Of a stretch of 64,000 nt of DNA, positions 47,645 to 59,110 are shown piece by piece. Position 1 is the stretch's first letter. Each line of letters opens with the position of its first letter. The DNA is taken from contig KL647289.1 of the NCBI GenBank assembly GCA_000727475.1, forward strand, positions 3,487,600 to 3,551,599. The letters run 5' to 3'. This stretch comes from Sarcocystis neurona (Eukaryota; Apicomplexa; Conoidasida; Eucoccidiorida; Sarcocystidae). The notes beneath the pieces are model-generated. The model ran no database searches. It was not told the origin of the DNA and saw only the letters and a program-made list of their open reading frames with translations. The translations under genes were made by a program, and so were the position numbers.

Positions 47645-50309
47645 CTATCCCCTAGGAGTTCTGAGTCTGTGGTATGTGCAAAAAAGAACGGGAAAATTTC
47701 TTGACACAGCCCTTTCGACAGAAATCGGCCTAGAAAATTCAGGGAGTTTCGCCGAAAATTGCTGCACAGGCCTAGAAAGGCTTAGTCGTCGTGGAAACGC
47801 CAGAGAGAACCCCCTACCGTGAAGACAGCCTGCCCATTCGCGGTCTACACACAGACAGGCCCGGTGTGGTACACTTCGGTAGAAAGCAGTACATCAGAAA
47901 TATAAAGCACGTTGTAATGCACACGTACAGGTGTATACAAAGGTGTGTGTCATAAATATACGTAATACATGTATACGTACGTATATACATATATATACAT
48001 ATATATATATATATATGTACAGTACAGTATGTACTTACATGCATATATGTGAACGTGAATGCGCATACTCAGTTACATATAAATGCGTGTGTGTGTGTGT
48101 GTGTGTGTCTGTGTGTGTGTGTGTGTGTCACAAATATATGTAATACATGTCTGTATATATGTACGTACACACATACAAAAGGATGGACGTATATGCGTGT
48201 ATGTGGACGCAACTTGAGCACGTCCACTTGCTGTGTCTTGACGTAGCTCTTTTCCCCTTTCAGCAGGGAGTTCTGCCTGCGTGCTGTGTTCCTCTTACCG
48301 GCCGCGCACGCGTAGATCCGTATTTGGCGCTGTTTCCACTGCCCTGCTCGACTTTGCTCCTTCTGTGCTAGACTGGCTGTCGGCGTCTGGAAAGCACCGG
48401 CAGCAGCGGAAGGAACAGTAGCTCCCTTAACGGACTCCTCTTCCTCCTCCTCCTCTTGTTCTTCTGCGTGCACTGCCCCGCCTCCTTCCTCGCATCTCCT
48501 ATTTTCTTGATTTCTTCTGCGCTTGCTGGCTATCTTAAAGGTGCTCCTCCATGGACGCTTGCTGTGGCAGCTGCTGCTGCTCTGCTCAAGCAGCAGTGGA
48601 AACGCTTGCTGCTGTTCCTCCTTCTTCAGCTCCCTTCCGTGCAAGACTTCCTCGTCCTTCACGGCGCCGCCGGAAAAGGGCGAGTCCTTCTCAGTACCCA
48701 CAAAAGTACGTCTCTCACCCGCTTCTGTAATTCGGTGGGTGCTTGCTCCCTCCCGGCGACCTTCTGTCTCTCCTTCTTTCTGTCCATCTTCCTCTTCTTT
48801 CGCCTTCGTACAATCCCCCTCGCCTGAGGCCGCGACGCTGGAGGGCTCTACAGTTGCTGCGCTGCTACAAAAAGAGACTGAAAATTGCTTCATCTCGTCT
48901 GTAGGGGGCAGTCTCCGTTCTTCGTCCCTGCCCGCCAACTTCTCCGTTGAAATGACATTATTCGAATCATCCACGCCCTCCTCCTTCGCCTCCTCAGAAG
49001 ACAGAGTGTCAACCAGCAGCAAACTCACCAGTTGCTGCTTGCTGCTTCTTCTCCTCCCGTCGTGCACCTCACCCCCCTGCTGCTCGGGAGAAGTGCCCTG
49101 AAGCTGACCCTCCTGCTGCTGCTCCCCTCCATGCACCTGTTGCTGCTTTTGTTGCTGCTGTTCACTACCCAGCATCTCCTGTTGCGCGTTAAAAAGTCGA
49201 TTCGCCTTCCGCTCCTCTTGCCAACTGCGTCGCTCCGCGTGTAGCGGCTGCCACAGCTCAGGTTGCTGCTGCTCCTGCTGTTGCTGGTGCTGCAGCTCCT
49301 TCTCTGGGTGCTGCCGTGGCTGCTGCTTCTGTTGCGTCTTCTCCATGCACCCGGACGCCTGTCGTCCACCCTGCAGTTGCTCTTCCGCCTGCTCCAGCAG
49401 CTCCCGCTGTTGCTGCATCCTCACGAGTCTCTGCGCCTCCTGCTGCTGCGGCTCCTTCGCGCTTTCCTCCTGTCCCGCATTCGTCATCAGCTGCTTGGGC
49501 TGTTGCAACTGCTTCTTCTGGGCATCGGCTTGCTGTCGCAGGTGCGGCTGCTTCATCTGCTGTTGCTGTGGCTTCTGCTGTGTCTGCTGCGCTCTCTCCT
49601 GCAGCCGCTGCTGCGCCTGTCTCGCTTCCTCCTCCAGCAGCAGCGGTTGCTTCGCCTGCTTCTCACCGCGCTCCCCCCCGCTTTGGCCCTGCCGCAGCAG
49701 CTGCGGGGAGTCCTCCACAGTGGGGTGCATCACAACTTCTGTCGCCTCTTCTAAAGATACGTCTTCTTTCTCTTCGTAGTGAAGCACAGCAAGGAGAGTT
49801 CCTGGCTGCAAGAGGATCCCGCCTCTCTTCCTCTTCCCAGAAATGCTGTTCTTCAGGACAGACTTCCGCACTTCGAGTCTTATACCGCGTACAACGCTGT
49901 CCGATACTGTCTCTCGTGGACATTCCTCTGAATGCGTTTTCTGAGCAGCAGGGGGGTCCACCGCTTCGGACTTTCCGCTGATCGAACGCAGGAATTCCTT
50001 CTTCGTCGTATTCGCACGCGGTTCTGCAGGAGCCACACGTCTTCTCTCCTCCGTATACAACTCGTGCTTCGTTTCACCTGCGTCGTCCCCCGTGGCATCG
50101 TCGACGCTTTTCTCTTCTCCCTTTGTTGCGGTGCCAGCTCTCTTCCCGCAGCCCTCACCAACAGAAGACCCTGCTGCTCTCTGTGTCTCTCCTTCCTCAG
50201 CAACAGCAACTGCGGCAGCCTTCCTTCTCGGTGCGTTGGCAAATTGAGAGCCTCCGCAGTCTGTGCGGAGAACCCACGCCGCAGCAGCAGCCCACACAGA
50301 AGGCACCAA
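47645..50309 (-). CDS. Gln-rich low-complexity protein, two exons, 736 residues
   Basis: Exon 1 runs from the ATG at 50309 to 48299, ended by a strong donor (gccg then gtaagagg, phase 1). Exon 2 (47844-47645) begins after acceptor tgtgtgtag in the matching phase and ends in TAG. The protein has an Ala-rich start, a charged section with a basic patch (GKRKRGG) and a short ordinary stretch (GILLQPGTLLAVLHYEEKED), then roughly 200 residues rich in Gln with Glu/Arg/His, a Ser/Glu-rich part, a second basic patch (SKRRRNQENRR) and an acidic run (EEQEEEEEEES). Exon 2 is basic and Ser/Pro rich. Basic patches plus Gln/Glu runs would suit a nuclear protein, but that is inference. The Gln tracts come from CAG repeats as in Eimeria proteins. 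The splice-site evidence favours this strand; no conserved domain was recognised. Confidence 0.62.
47930..48180. repeat. TA/CATA and (TG)n microsatellite
   Basis: TATA/GTATAC alternation at 47960-48040, then a long (TG)n run at about 48087-48128, then more TA-rich sequence. It fills most of the proposed 454-bp intron (48298-47845) of the Gln-rich gene on the minus strand. Confidence 0.9.
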
Positions 50310-50526
50310 GGCGGGAAAAGGCGCTACCTATCAACCAGTTCACGTTGCTTCAACAAACCCACACATCTATCCAACAAACGACTGCTGCATGCACACGTAT
50401 TCCCTTCTGCATGTTGTACATGGCTAAAGGAAGCGTAGAAGATGCAAACAAAAAACAAGATGGGCACTTCCGCAGGAACGACACCTCATCACTGGGCAGC
50501 AAGCACACACCCTCCTATCTACTACG

Positions 50527-50820
50527 TCACTCTGCCTGAGTGGTTGCTTCATATTTATGTGTCTCTCTCCAGACAGACACATGTACACATGTATATACAC
50601 GTATATATATATATATATATGTATCAGCTGAAGAGGCGTGCTTGGACATCTGCAGTATAGGAATACATCTTTCGATTTACCTGTATCACTCTACCTGGAT
50701 GGCTGCTTTATATATATGTCTCTCTCTCTCCACACATACACACGTATACATGTATATACCCATATATGGACACGTAGCAGCTGGAGAGGCGTGCTTGGAT
50801 ATCTGTAGTATGGTAGGTAC
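50527..50820. repeat. Diverged ~160-bp tandem duplication
   Basis: A unit beginning cactctgcctgagtggttgc (50527) recurs from 50687 (cactctacctggatggctgc). Both copies contain a tctctctc part, a TA-rich microsatellite and the shared end gaggcgtgcttgga. They differ by substitutions and by microsatellite length. Confidence 0.85.
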
Positions 50821-50829
50821 ACCGACGGT

Positions 50830-51139
50830 AGGCACATACAGAAAAAGACAAAAAAGCTTGACGTCGCCAAAGTTGCTGGCCGCCATCAGGCAGCATGCAA
50901 AGGTGGATCGAGAGGAATTTTAGCAGTCCTGTGGAAGCGCACGCTCACGTGCACTGACGTGATAGTAAACGCGCAGTTTGTGAAGGGTCAGTCGACTACC
51001 AGCGGCAAGGCGAGAACAGTCAAACACAAAGAACAACAGTAGAGGGGAGGCGACGGCAGCGACTTTCTTTTTACGAAAGAACCCGTCTCCACGTTACACA
51101 CAAGGACGAACGAGAATTAACAGACACCTAAATATACAT

Positions 51140-51170
<31 letters not shown>

Positions 51171-52060
51171 TGCGTGCATGCAGGGGGCCCGAACAGACGC
51201 ACACGCGTGTGTCTGTACAGATTTTTTAGTGAATTTTTTCCCCACCCTGTGCTTGTTCACAGACGCGTATGCACGTATTTGTACAGATCTGCACACATGT
51301 GTATCAAAAACTTCTTCCCAATCCTGTGGATGTTCACGTAGCGAAGAACACGACCCCTGCAGGAAAGGGACGCTGCCTGTATTTGTGCAGACTGCCGAAA
51401 TGTCGGGTGGGTGCGGGTGGGTGACCACCCAAATGCATCTGCATGTACAGAGACACCGAGAGAGAGACGCAGACGTACGCACACACCGAGGCCCTTCGTA
51501 CGTTTCTCTTTTCGCTGAAAGTAGCATGTGTTGCCGTTGCACTGGCGTTTATTGATATTCGATGGTAATGCAGACAAACACGATTTTACGTTGATGTGTG
51601 TATTTATGTATAGAGAGAGAAAGAGAGACATGGAAAGGTTGATACCCATACGCGTGAACCCCACACCCACACACGTAATTCTAGAAGCACCTACGTAGGC
51701 GAAGATTGGACACGCCGCAAACGGAAGCAACAATTCTCTTTTTACAACAAAGACGTCAGTAAGAAGGAGGCACAGACCTGGGGAGCGCCACAAGAAGCGG
51801 AAACAAAACTAAGTGTCTCAATTGCAGGAAGCGTTGAGAATCGGAACTCTCGTATCACGCCCCACATTACTTTGTAAAGAGGGCGCGGCAGTGGAAGTCG
51901 ATATACGGATGCAACGAAGAAAAAGCAGAAGAGCGGAAGAGCGCTTAGCGGCGCAGTATTCAGGAGGAAATGACAACCGGCCTTGAAATCGTCAAAAACT
52001 GAGCTTTTTACTTTTTTGTGTCCCTGAGTACGCGCGCATGCTGAACACACACCTCTATTA
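50830..52060. other. No supported gene; TA-rich and loosely repetitive
   Basis: A TA microsatellite lies at about 51130-51175. Between 51200 and 51400 a loose ~77-bp repetition is visible (cctgtg...tgttcac at 51245 and 51322; tgtacagat at 51214 and 51281). Open frames on both strands run through these tracts. Nothing recognisable. Confidence 0.5.
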
Positions 52061-52074
52061 GAAGAGTGTGTTGT

Positions 52075-52245
52075 AGTAGTTCTACCTAGTAGTAGTAATA
52101 GTAGTGGTATTACTAGTAGTCCTATTAATAATAGGAGGATCAATAGTAGTATTAGTATAAGTATTATTAGTAGTAGTATCAGTGTTAGTCGTCTCAGGAG
52201 TAGTAGTGGTGGTAGTAGCAGTAGTAGTGGTACTAGTAGTAAAGA
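52075..52245. repeat. TAG/CTA trinucleotide block 1
   Basis: Imperfect GTAGTAGTA and ATTAGTAGTAGTA runs (TAG on the plus strand). Imperfections are mostly single-base changes such as GTAATAGTA or GGTAGTAG. Confidence 0.9.
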
Positions 52246-52309
52246 ACTTCTGTCTCGTCAACGGCCAAGGCAACGGAGAGAGAAAACAACTTGGCGAAAC
52301 AAGAAGGGA

Positions 52310-53230
52310 ACAAAAGTCTTTCGTCTCTGGGTCCCTTCCCAGTAATTCAGTTGCGGCCGTCCTGGCCATTAAAAGAGCAGTGCACGAGTCCTCTCTAGCT
52401 CGTCTTCGGTGTAATTTACTTGAGGGATTGTCCGCGGCCGACGAAGGACGATACAATTTGCGCATGCACGCACGAAGAGCGGGATGGGAATTCGAGATCC
52501 CCACGCGCAGCAACCTGCATACGTTTCAACCGCCGCAGGCAGACACCCGGCCAGACTAGCCGGCAGCGCAATGCAGCCGCAGGAGGAAGCGCAGCAGCGA
52601 CGGGCCACAAGAGCAGCGGCAGGAAACAGCAGAAGCTCCACGGGCAGCAGCCCCACAAGCGACAGGCAGCGGCGAGAAGATGCAGCAGCACCAAGGAGCA
52701 ACAGGAGACCCGAAGGAAGCAGCTGAAGGCGCACCGGGCGGCAAAATCGCAGCACCAAAAAGAGACGAAGCATCCATACGCCGCAGGAGCAGGTGAAACG
52801 AGAGAAACAGCAGGAGGGGGTGGTACAGCACCGGCGGCAAACGCTGTGCGGCACGAGCAGCAATGACAGGCGCAACGGGACGAGAAAGAGAAGTCGCAGC
52901 ATCATCGAAGCAACAAAAGGGGCGCCAGCAGGAGTCACAGCAGCAGCGCGACGCAGTCGCAGCTGCAGACCCAAGAGCAGGAGCAAAAAAGAAGCAGCAG
53001 CAGCAGCCATGAAAAAGAGCCCGAACACAAAAGGGCAGCAGGTGGAAGACGCGCAACATGGGCGGGGGGAAGAGCAGCATGCGAAGCAGGAGCAGCAATA
53101 CGCAGCAGCATCACTGGGGGTAGCGTAACAGCAGCGAACCGCAGCGGCAGCAGAAGAAGGCAGTTGCAACCCCAGGGAGGCAGCAACCATCGAGCAGCGT
53201 GGAACAGCAGTTCTCCCTGCACGAGGGTCG
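52310..53230. other. CAG-rich segment, open on both strands, coding strand unresolved
   Basis: Plus-strand CAG/AGC/GCA repetition leaves several long open frames on each strand. The non-repetitive margin (52310-52480) reads plausibly both ways: plus, SVAAVLAIKRAVHESSLARL; minus, ALLMARTAATELLGRDPETK. A long minus frame (52369-53190) is mostly Leu/Cys/Ala from CTG/TGC/GCT and is probably an artefact. One strand may hold an exon of a low-complexity protein. No splice-linked partner was found. Confidence 0.4.
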
Positions 53231-53429
53231 TAACCATCCTGCTCAAAGCGTAAAAAGACGAAAGGAAAAAACTTCCTGCTCCCAGGCAGTCACTGCCTAC
53301 CAGCAGAACGGGAAGAGAAGACTCAAGGTGACACAATGTTTCAACAGAGATAGTCACACGTGTGTCTACCCCTGTGCAGGCGAAGACCCACATTTGTATG
53401 CGGAAAAACGTAGACATACACTTCCATTC

Positions 53430-53690
53430 AAATATACAGACATGTATATATATACTTCGTAAACGTCGATACACATACATATACACATGCACGTGTCTTC
53501 ATGTACGTGTACGCAGAAATACACGTATTGGTTCGGACATATGCGAATATATACGTACTCGGGTATATATATATATATATATGTATGTATGTTCATGTAT
53601 ATGGATGTGTGTATATATATATATATGTATATACGTGTACAAAAGTGTCCACATATATAGATACGTAGGTATCTCAGCAAGTATGTAGAT
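53430..53690. repeat. TA/CATA microsatellite
   Basis: Long TATATA and GTATATGTAT runs with ACACGTAT interruptions. Confidence 0.9.
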
Positions 53691-53869
53691 GTTAGTGTGC
53701 TACTCCATATGACGCTACACACACGCAGGAGGTAGGGACACGCTCCGTCTCGACGACAGTCGCGGATCGACGTGGATGAAGCAGCACGAGCATTTCAGAC
53801 GCTCAACCGAAGAAGCAGGCTCCCCGTAGCCACGCACACACGCACAGGTATCTCCGAGACCCGCAAAAC

Positions 53870-54150
53870 TCGAACATATATATATATATGTGGACATATA
53901 TATGTGAAGCTCTATATACACAACATATATCAACGCAATCACATCTATGCCCGCGCAGCTGTTTTCATATATACATATATATACATCAACTCGCCATTCC
54001 ACCATACACACGTACATACATATATATATATATATATGTATATGTGTACAGGCGAGAGGCCGGTCCCTTGGACTCTTACACCCGCATGCATTCTATCACA
54101 CATATCTATATAAAAGGAACGTATATATGTATATATATAGATTAATGTCT
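53870..54150. repeat. TA/CATA microsatellite
   Basis: Several TATATATA runs (near 53876-53890, 54018-54040, 54120-54140) separated by semi-unique sequence. A further tract lies at 54345-54420. Confidence 0.9.
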
Positions 54151-54504
54151 TGAGAGATTTGTCAGTTCACCATTTTACTCAGATGGTGTGTGTGACTATC
54201 TTGTGCACACCTGCGTACAACTGTGGAGAAACGGAAGCTCGAAACGTTCGCGACATATTGACGAGCGCGCAGAGGTTTTTCTCCCCCTTGAGTGTACATG
54301 CATATACTACCAAGTTACAAGATGTACCACCCATGTGAATGCTCATACATACATATATAACAGTAGATACAGACAAGTGTCATATATATGTATATATAGA
54401 TATATGTGCATGCACGTGTACGTCCACGATACATACAGGAGGCAGCAAACTCCACACACCGCACACGCATAGAATCGGAACAGCTGGACTGGCACCACTG
54501 CGCC

Positions 54505-54890
54505 TACACTCCTACTACTACTGCTACTACTACTACTATTTCTAATACTTCCACTACTACCACCAATAATATTCCACAAACAAGCGCTACTACTACTACT
54601 ACCACTAGGACTGCAATTTCTGCTGCGACTACTACTAGCTCTATTACTAGTATTGGTACTAGTACTACTTCTACTACTATTTCTAATACTACTACTATTA
54701 CTACCACTGGTTCTAGAACAACAACTACTACTTTTTATTACTTACACTGGCACTACTGCGTTACCACGACTGCTACTACTACTACTATTTCTGTTTGTAT
54801 TACTACTACTACTACTGCTACTACTACTACCACTACTACTACTGCGATTCTTACAGCTAACCCTAGTATCGCAGCTAATACTATTGCTGT
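54505..54890. repeat. CTA/TAG trinucleotide block 2
   Basis: Imperfect CTACTACTA runs on the plus strand, i.e. opposite orientation to block 1. The open frame through it is almost pure Thr and is treated as an artefact. Confidence 0.9.
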
Positions 54891-55520
54891 TGTTTCTGTT
54901 CAAATTCCTGTGAGTCGTCCTGCAATACAGGTACGACCCCAAGTAGTGCTGCGGGTGTATGCGCGTGTGAAAGAGACACTTCTGTCCGAGCGACGGGGCG
55001 GACAGAGAAATAGAAAAATTTTTAGCGAAACAGCACCCCACCGGTTGAAGTTTGTCTAGAAAGTTTTTCGTAAAGAATCCCCCGTCACAGCACGCGAGGG
55101 GACGCTTCACGTGTATGTGGCACAACAAGTAGCGGACGCGCACCGGGGCTGCTGCAACTGTGCGCGAGTCATTCAAGGCCACACCCGCAGGAGTGCCCCG
55201 CGGCGTCTTTTGTCATATGGAAGTAAGGCGTAGAGGAAAGGAAATAGTTCACACGTAGGATTTCTACACTCCCCTCCTGTAAACTGCGGGGCTAGAGACC
55301 CTGTCGTTCCTTGCACGTACGTACACGTAGCGCACTGCTTGCTGCTACCGAGGTGTAGCTACACCGCAACATATCCGTGCCACACAGAGAGAGGGAGCCG
55401 CAGAAGCGTTGGAGGCCGCCGCGAGCCGCAGCAGTAACAGGAGAGGAGACGGTCTACCTGTCAACAGCAGCAGCACCGCAGGAAAATATGGGCAACGCCA
55501 AAATGAAGAAAGAGACACAC

Positions 55521-55687
55521 CTCCGCCAGCCCCTCCGTTGCCGTAGTTTGCAGCACGGAAGTGTAGAACCGAACCATCTGCTTTTCTAAGAACTCCTTTG
55601 CGCCAACCGGGCGCGTGCGAACCATGCAGCAGTGACACTGCTGCAACGCCTCAAAGAGCGGTAACAATCCCCCCGACATCAAAACTA
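55521..55687 (-). CDS. Candidate exon, about 55 codons, unknown protein
   Basis: The minus-strand frame starts after an AG (gactag or actagtag) and ends at a good donor (ggcggag then gtgtgt). It encodes non-repetitive sequence: LLPLFEALQQCHCCMVRTRP, then a charged part with GAKEFLEKQMVRFYTSVLQT. An ATG lies three codons in, so it could also be a first exon. The flanks are TAG repeat on one side and CAG-rich sequence on the other. No family recognised. Confidence 0.42.
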
Positions 55688-55724
55688 CTAGTCACAGTCG
55701 TATGAGGAGCTGGGCAGAAGCAAT

Positions 55725-56300
55725 ACGCCTGGTAGTAGTAGTAGGAGGAGGAGGAGCAGCACTAGTAGTAGCAGTGGTATTAATAGTAGTACTGGTACTA
55801 CTTTATTAGTAGCAGTATACTGGGCTACTGCATCGGAGTATAGCAGTATAGTGCCCGTAGCAGCTACGGCAGTAGTAGCTGTAGTCGTACTATGGTAGTC
55901 GTAGTCGTCGTAATAGTAGTAGTAGTAGTAGCAGTAGTAGGAGTAGTGGTAGTGTATTAGCAGCAGCACGCTACACTACTCTCTAGTAGCACGGTAGCAA
56001 CCGTACTTGTAGTAGTCATGCTTGTAGTAATAGTTGTTGGAGTCGTAGCAGTAGTAGTAATAGTGGTAGTACTGGTACATTTGTAGCAGTAGTAGTAGTA
56101 GTACTGGTACACTTGTAGCAGTAGTAGTGGTAGTACTGGTACACTTGTAGCAGTAGTAGTAGCAGTACTGGTACACTTGTAGCAGTAGTAGTAGTAGGAC
56201 ATTAGTCGTCGTCCTAGTAGTAGGAAGAGCAGTGGTAGTAGTAGTAGTATGTTAGCAGCTGTATCCTATGCTATTGTACCGTAGTATAGTAGTGGTAGTA
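55725..56300. repeat. TAG/CTA trinucleotide block 3
   Basis: About 570 bp of imperfect GTAGTAGTA, containing a more regular 32-bp minisatellite at 56068-56195. Confidence 0.92.
56068..56195. repeat. 32-bp minisatellite, four copies
   Basis: The core actggtac starts at 56071, 56103, 56135 and 56167, exactly 32 bp apart, each followed by a TTGTAGCAGTAGTAGT-like part. Units are contiguous without spacers, so this is not a CRISPR array. Confidence 0.93.
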
Positions 56301-56331
56301 GTACTTGCAGAGGTCACGGCGGCAAAGCGTC

Positions 56332-56703
56332 TCACCCGTTGCGCTGTTGGAAGACGTACTGCTCTGCAGGTTCTCCTGCATTCCGCTGTTGTTCGGCCCT
56401 GACTTGTTCTTCAGCTGTGTCTCTTCTTTTTACCGCAGCCGCTGTATTTCTTGTTCCTGCTGCTGCTAGTTCTTCTTCTTCTTCTTCTGCTCTTCCTCCT
56501 CTTCCTCCCGTGTGCCGTCCTGCTGCGGGAGCTGCTGCTGCCACTGTTGCTGTCGTGCGCTGTGCCGCGGCAGGGTGCCTGTCACTGCCAGTGCATGCAG
56601 CAGCACCGACGGAAAACGAGGAGACGGGTGATTTACATCTCACGTAAAACGTCCGCGCATCGTTCTGCAGTTCGCAAAATCGTAACGGCCAACGAACAGA
56701 CAC
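56332..56703 (-). CDS. Candidate Ala/Glu-rich exon, 123 codons, doubtful
   Basis: The minus-strand frame has a Cys/Ser-containing start (FCELQNDARTFYVRCKSPVS) followed by Ala- and Glu-rich low complexity (GRAEEEEEELAAAG) and ends in a stop at 56332. The plus strand is also open through the same CTG-rich core, so the strand is not certain. The charged composition on the minus strand is the more protein-like of the two. Confidence 0.3.
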   Translation of the reverse strand: MSVRWPLRFCELQNDARTFYVRCKSPVSSFSVGAAACTGSDRHPAAAQRTTATVAAAAPAAGRHTGGRGGRAEEEEEELAAAGTRNTAAAVKRRDTAEEQVRAEQQRNAGEPAEQYVFQQRNG

Positions 56704-57114
56704 TTCTGTGTTTGTGTGTGTACATGTTCATTAGTAGTATACGAGAAAAGCAACATTCACTTCAGTCTACCTACACAAATCCACATGGGGTGTTTTCTTT
56801 GCGCTTCTGTGTGTGATATGTATGAAGACCGCCTAATTTTCGATTAACGGAAAGTTCCCTTTTCCTCTCTGTTTCTGTCCTTCTTCTCTTCGTCTCTCTG
56901 TCGACTTCTGACACTCTCGTCTCTCGTCGCCTGCATGCGTCTCTCTCTATCTATGTCCCTCCACCTTTATATTAGGAGACACCGGTCCGCACGGGTGCAA
57001 AAATAGGTCTGGTGCATCGGGTCCTCATCGGCACGCGCGGATCCGCAAACACCTACGCATAACCACCGCGAGCGGCGCACGCGCACCTTCACCTGCCCAC
57101 CCATACACTTTTGC

Positions 57115-57370
57115 ACTTGTACATATATATATATATATATATATATTTGTACGTCTATACACACACAATTATATATATATATACATATATGTATATATAT
57201 ACATACATACACTTGTGAGTTTGTACACATACATATATATATATATATACACACAGTTGGACGTTTGTATACATACGTGTATATACATATATAGATATAC
57301 AAAGTTACGAACCTGAATGCGTGTACATATATATAGATATATATTATATATACACGTATATGCAAATATC
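57115..57370. repeat. TA/CATA microsatellite
   Basis: Long pure TA runs and TATGTATA alternation, interrupted by short ACACAC parts. Confidence 0.92.
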
Positions 57371-57604
57371 TAACAGCAGCCGGCGAGTTTGCGTGTACAG
57401 AAGCGAAAATGCGACGGCCTGGATCACGCGTCCCCTCTTCTGTTACCAAAAACGTGGCTCCTTTACGCCCCAGAAATACACGTGCACAAGAAGTTACGAG
57501 ACTGTTGTTGACGTGGATGCGAGGAAGTGATAAAATGAAGAAGATTTCTCTCTTCTCTCTCCGGCAAGAAGACTACAAGTGATTAACGAGAGAGACAGAG
57601 GGGT

Positions 57605-57985
57605 GTCTAGTACTAGTAGTAGGAATAGTAGTAGGAAAACTATAAGTACTGATACACTGAAAGTAGTGGCAGTAGTTGGAGTAGTAGTAGTAGTAGTAGT
57701 AACAGTAGTAGCAGTAGTAGAAGTAGTAGTAGTAGCATTAGCAGCATTAGTATTGTAGGAGTAATAGTAATAGTGGTAGTAGTAGTAGTGGTAGTATGAG
57801 TAGTGTTAGCGGTATCAGTATAGTAGTAGTAATAGTAGTAGTGGTAGTAGTACTAGTAGTACATTAGTAATAGTACTAGAAGGAGTAGTAGTATAGTTGT
57901 GGTAGTGGTATAGTAGTAGTAATAGTAGCAGTGCTGGTAGTAGTAGCAGCAGTGCTAGTCGTACATTATTAGTAGTAGTAGCATG
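57605..57985. repeat. TAG/CTA trinucleotide block 4
   Basis: About 380 bp of imperfect GTAGTAGTA on the plus strand, with AGTAATAGTAGT and TAGCATTAG variants. It lies between a TA microsatellite and a GC-rich segment that is open on both strands. Confidence 0.92.
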
Positions 57986-58037
57986 CTTGCAGTAGACTAC
58001 AGATGCACGACGCGCCTACACGTCTGTCGTGGGTGCC

Positions 58038-58532
58038 TTAGAGAGAGACGCAGCCTGCTTTAACTACGACAGAGAGCCTGTTGATGAATTCTCTCGCTTC
58101 AAAGCCTGTCTCTTTGTTTGCGATGAAGTGCAAAGGACGAAACGGCGGCGACTCAGACGGCAGCACGTGGGCCCCACGCCGACGAGCGTCCGAGCGCGCG
58201 CCGGCCACTGGCATCTCCATTTGCGCCGGCGACCCCACGAAAGCCAACGTGGGTCGGCCAACACACGTCCACGAGTAGACTAGAATTGTCCTCGAAGACG
58301 GAGAGACAGCAGCGTGGTGGTCCGGTCGCATGCGTCTTTGACGACGGGCAAGCACCGTCAACAAACCTTCACAGACGCAGCCGGGAACGTCATATGTGGA
58401 AAGATGCATGCCCTCGGGTGTCTTCACACCTACAAATACCCACATCGTTGTCAACTGCTGCTGCGGGTGTTGCTGCTCTGCTGCTAACTACCACGTCGTT
58501 GAGAACAAGCTTTTCTTCAAGTTCTGCTAGTG
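58038..58532 (-). CDS. Candidate minus-strand exon with a frame change near 58440
   Basis: From an acceptor (tttggggcag) at 58533 the minus strand reads AELEEKLVLNDVVVSSRAA in one frame up to about 58410, while a second frame, open from 58454 to a TAA at 58038, reads EGMHLSTYDVPGCVCEGLL and ends REFINRLSVVVKAGCVSL. Both halves look like protein, and they overlap by some 45 bp, so a one- or two-base indel or a very short intron would be needed to join them. The plus strand is also open in part of this interval (MGALERDAACFNYDREP at 58029), so the call is uncertain. No family recognised. Confidence 0.33.
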
Positions 58533-58829
58533 CTGCCCCAAAGTAGAGTTACACATAAACATCATCAGAGATGCGTCAGTCTGACGTCGACGAAGGTACA
58601 CACGCACCTAATGCGAGTGCGCACGGAGATGACGCGGTAACTCTGCCTTGCCCATTCTTTACAAGCGACCACCACGTGCCCAGTTCACATGCAAAGTCAT
58701 CCCCGAAGACACACGTTACGTTTATATATGTGTAGGTGTGTGTAAATAGTCGTCCACACCAGCGGCACCTCTCCAAACACCTGCGCGTACAGATACGCAC
58801 ATGGATATCTACGACGAGACAACACGTTA

Positions 58830-59020
58830 TACATATATATATATATACACACAACTGTAGACAGGGGCATATATATATATATATATACAGGAGAGACACA
58901 GAGAGAGAGACACACAACAAACATTTAGTCCTGCACACTTTGCCTCTGTTTTTCTCTCTCCTGCTTTCTCTTTCAAAGGCAGAAGAACACAAGTACAAAT
59001 ATACACACACACACACACAC
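58830..59020. repeat. TA and CA microsatellites
   Basis: (TA)n runs near 58834-58848 and 58868-58888, a (GA)n run near 58893-58911, and a (CA)n run near 59003-59020. They separate the candidate exons at 58.0-58.5 and 59.1-59.5 kb. Confidence 0.88.
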
Positions 59021-59110
59021 TGACTCGTGTACTATCTATCTTTCTCCCTTGCTTTCTCTTTCTGAAGTTGACAAAGACAGAATGGCAGACGCGCGGGCAG
59101 ACGGACTCAC

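Noticed and set aside
47424..47822. Plus-strand frame of 132 codons
   Set aside because: It overlaps, on the opposite strand, the second exon of the Gln-rich gene, which is supported by phase and splice sites.
48069..48298. Continuation of the Gln-rich frame into a His/Thr-rich tail
   Set aside because: The tail is a translation of TA/CA microsatellite, and a strong donor with a phase-matched acceptor offers a better end.
52369..53190. Minus-strand 273-codon Leu/Cys/Ala frame resembling a membrane protein
   Set aside because: The hydrophobic runs are what CTG/TGC/GCT repeats give on that strand. There is no independent support.
54406..55059. Plus-strand 217-codon Thr-rich frame
   Set aside because: It is almost wholly translated ACT from the CTA block.
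56068..56195. Possible CRISPR array (regular 32-bp period)
   Set aside because: Units are contiguous without unique spacers, and the genome is eukaryotic.
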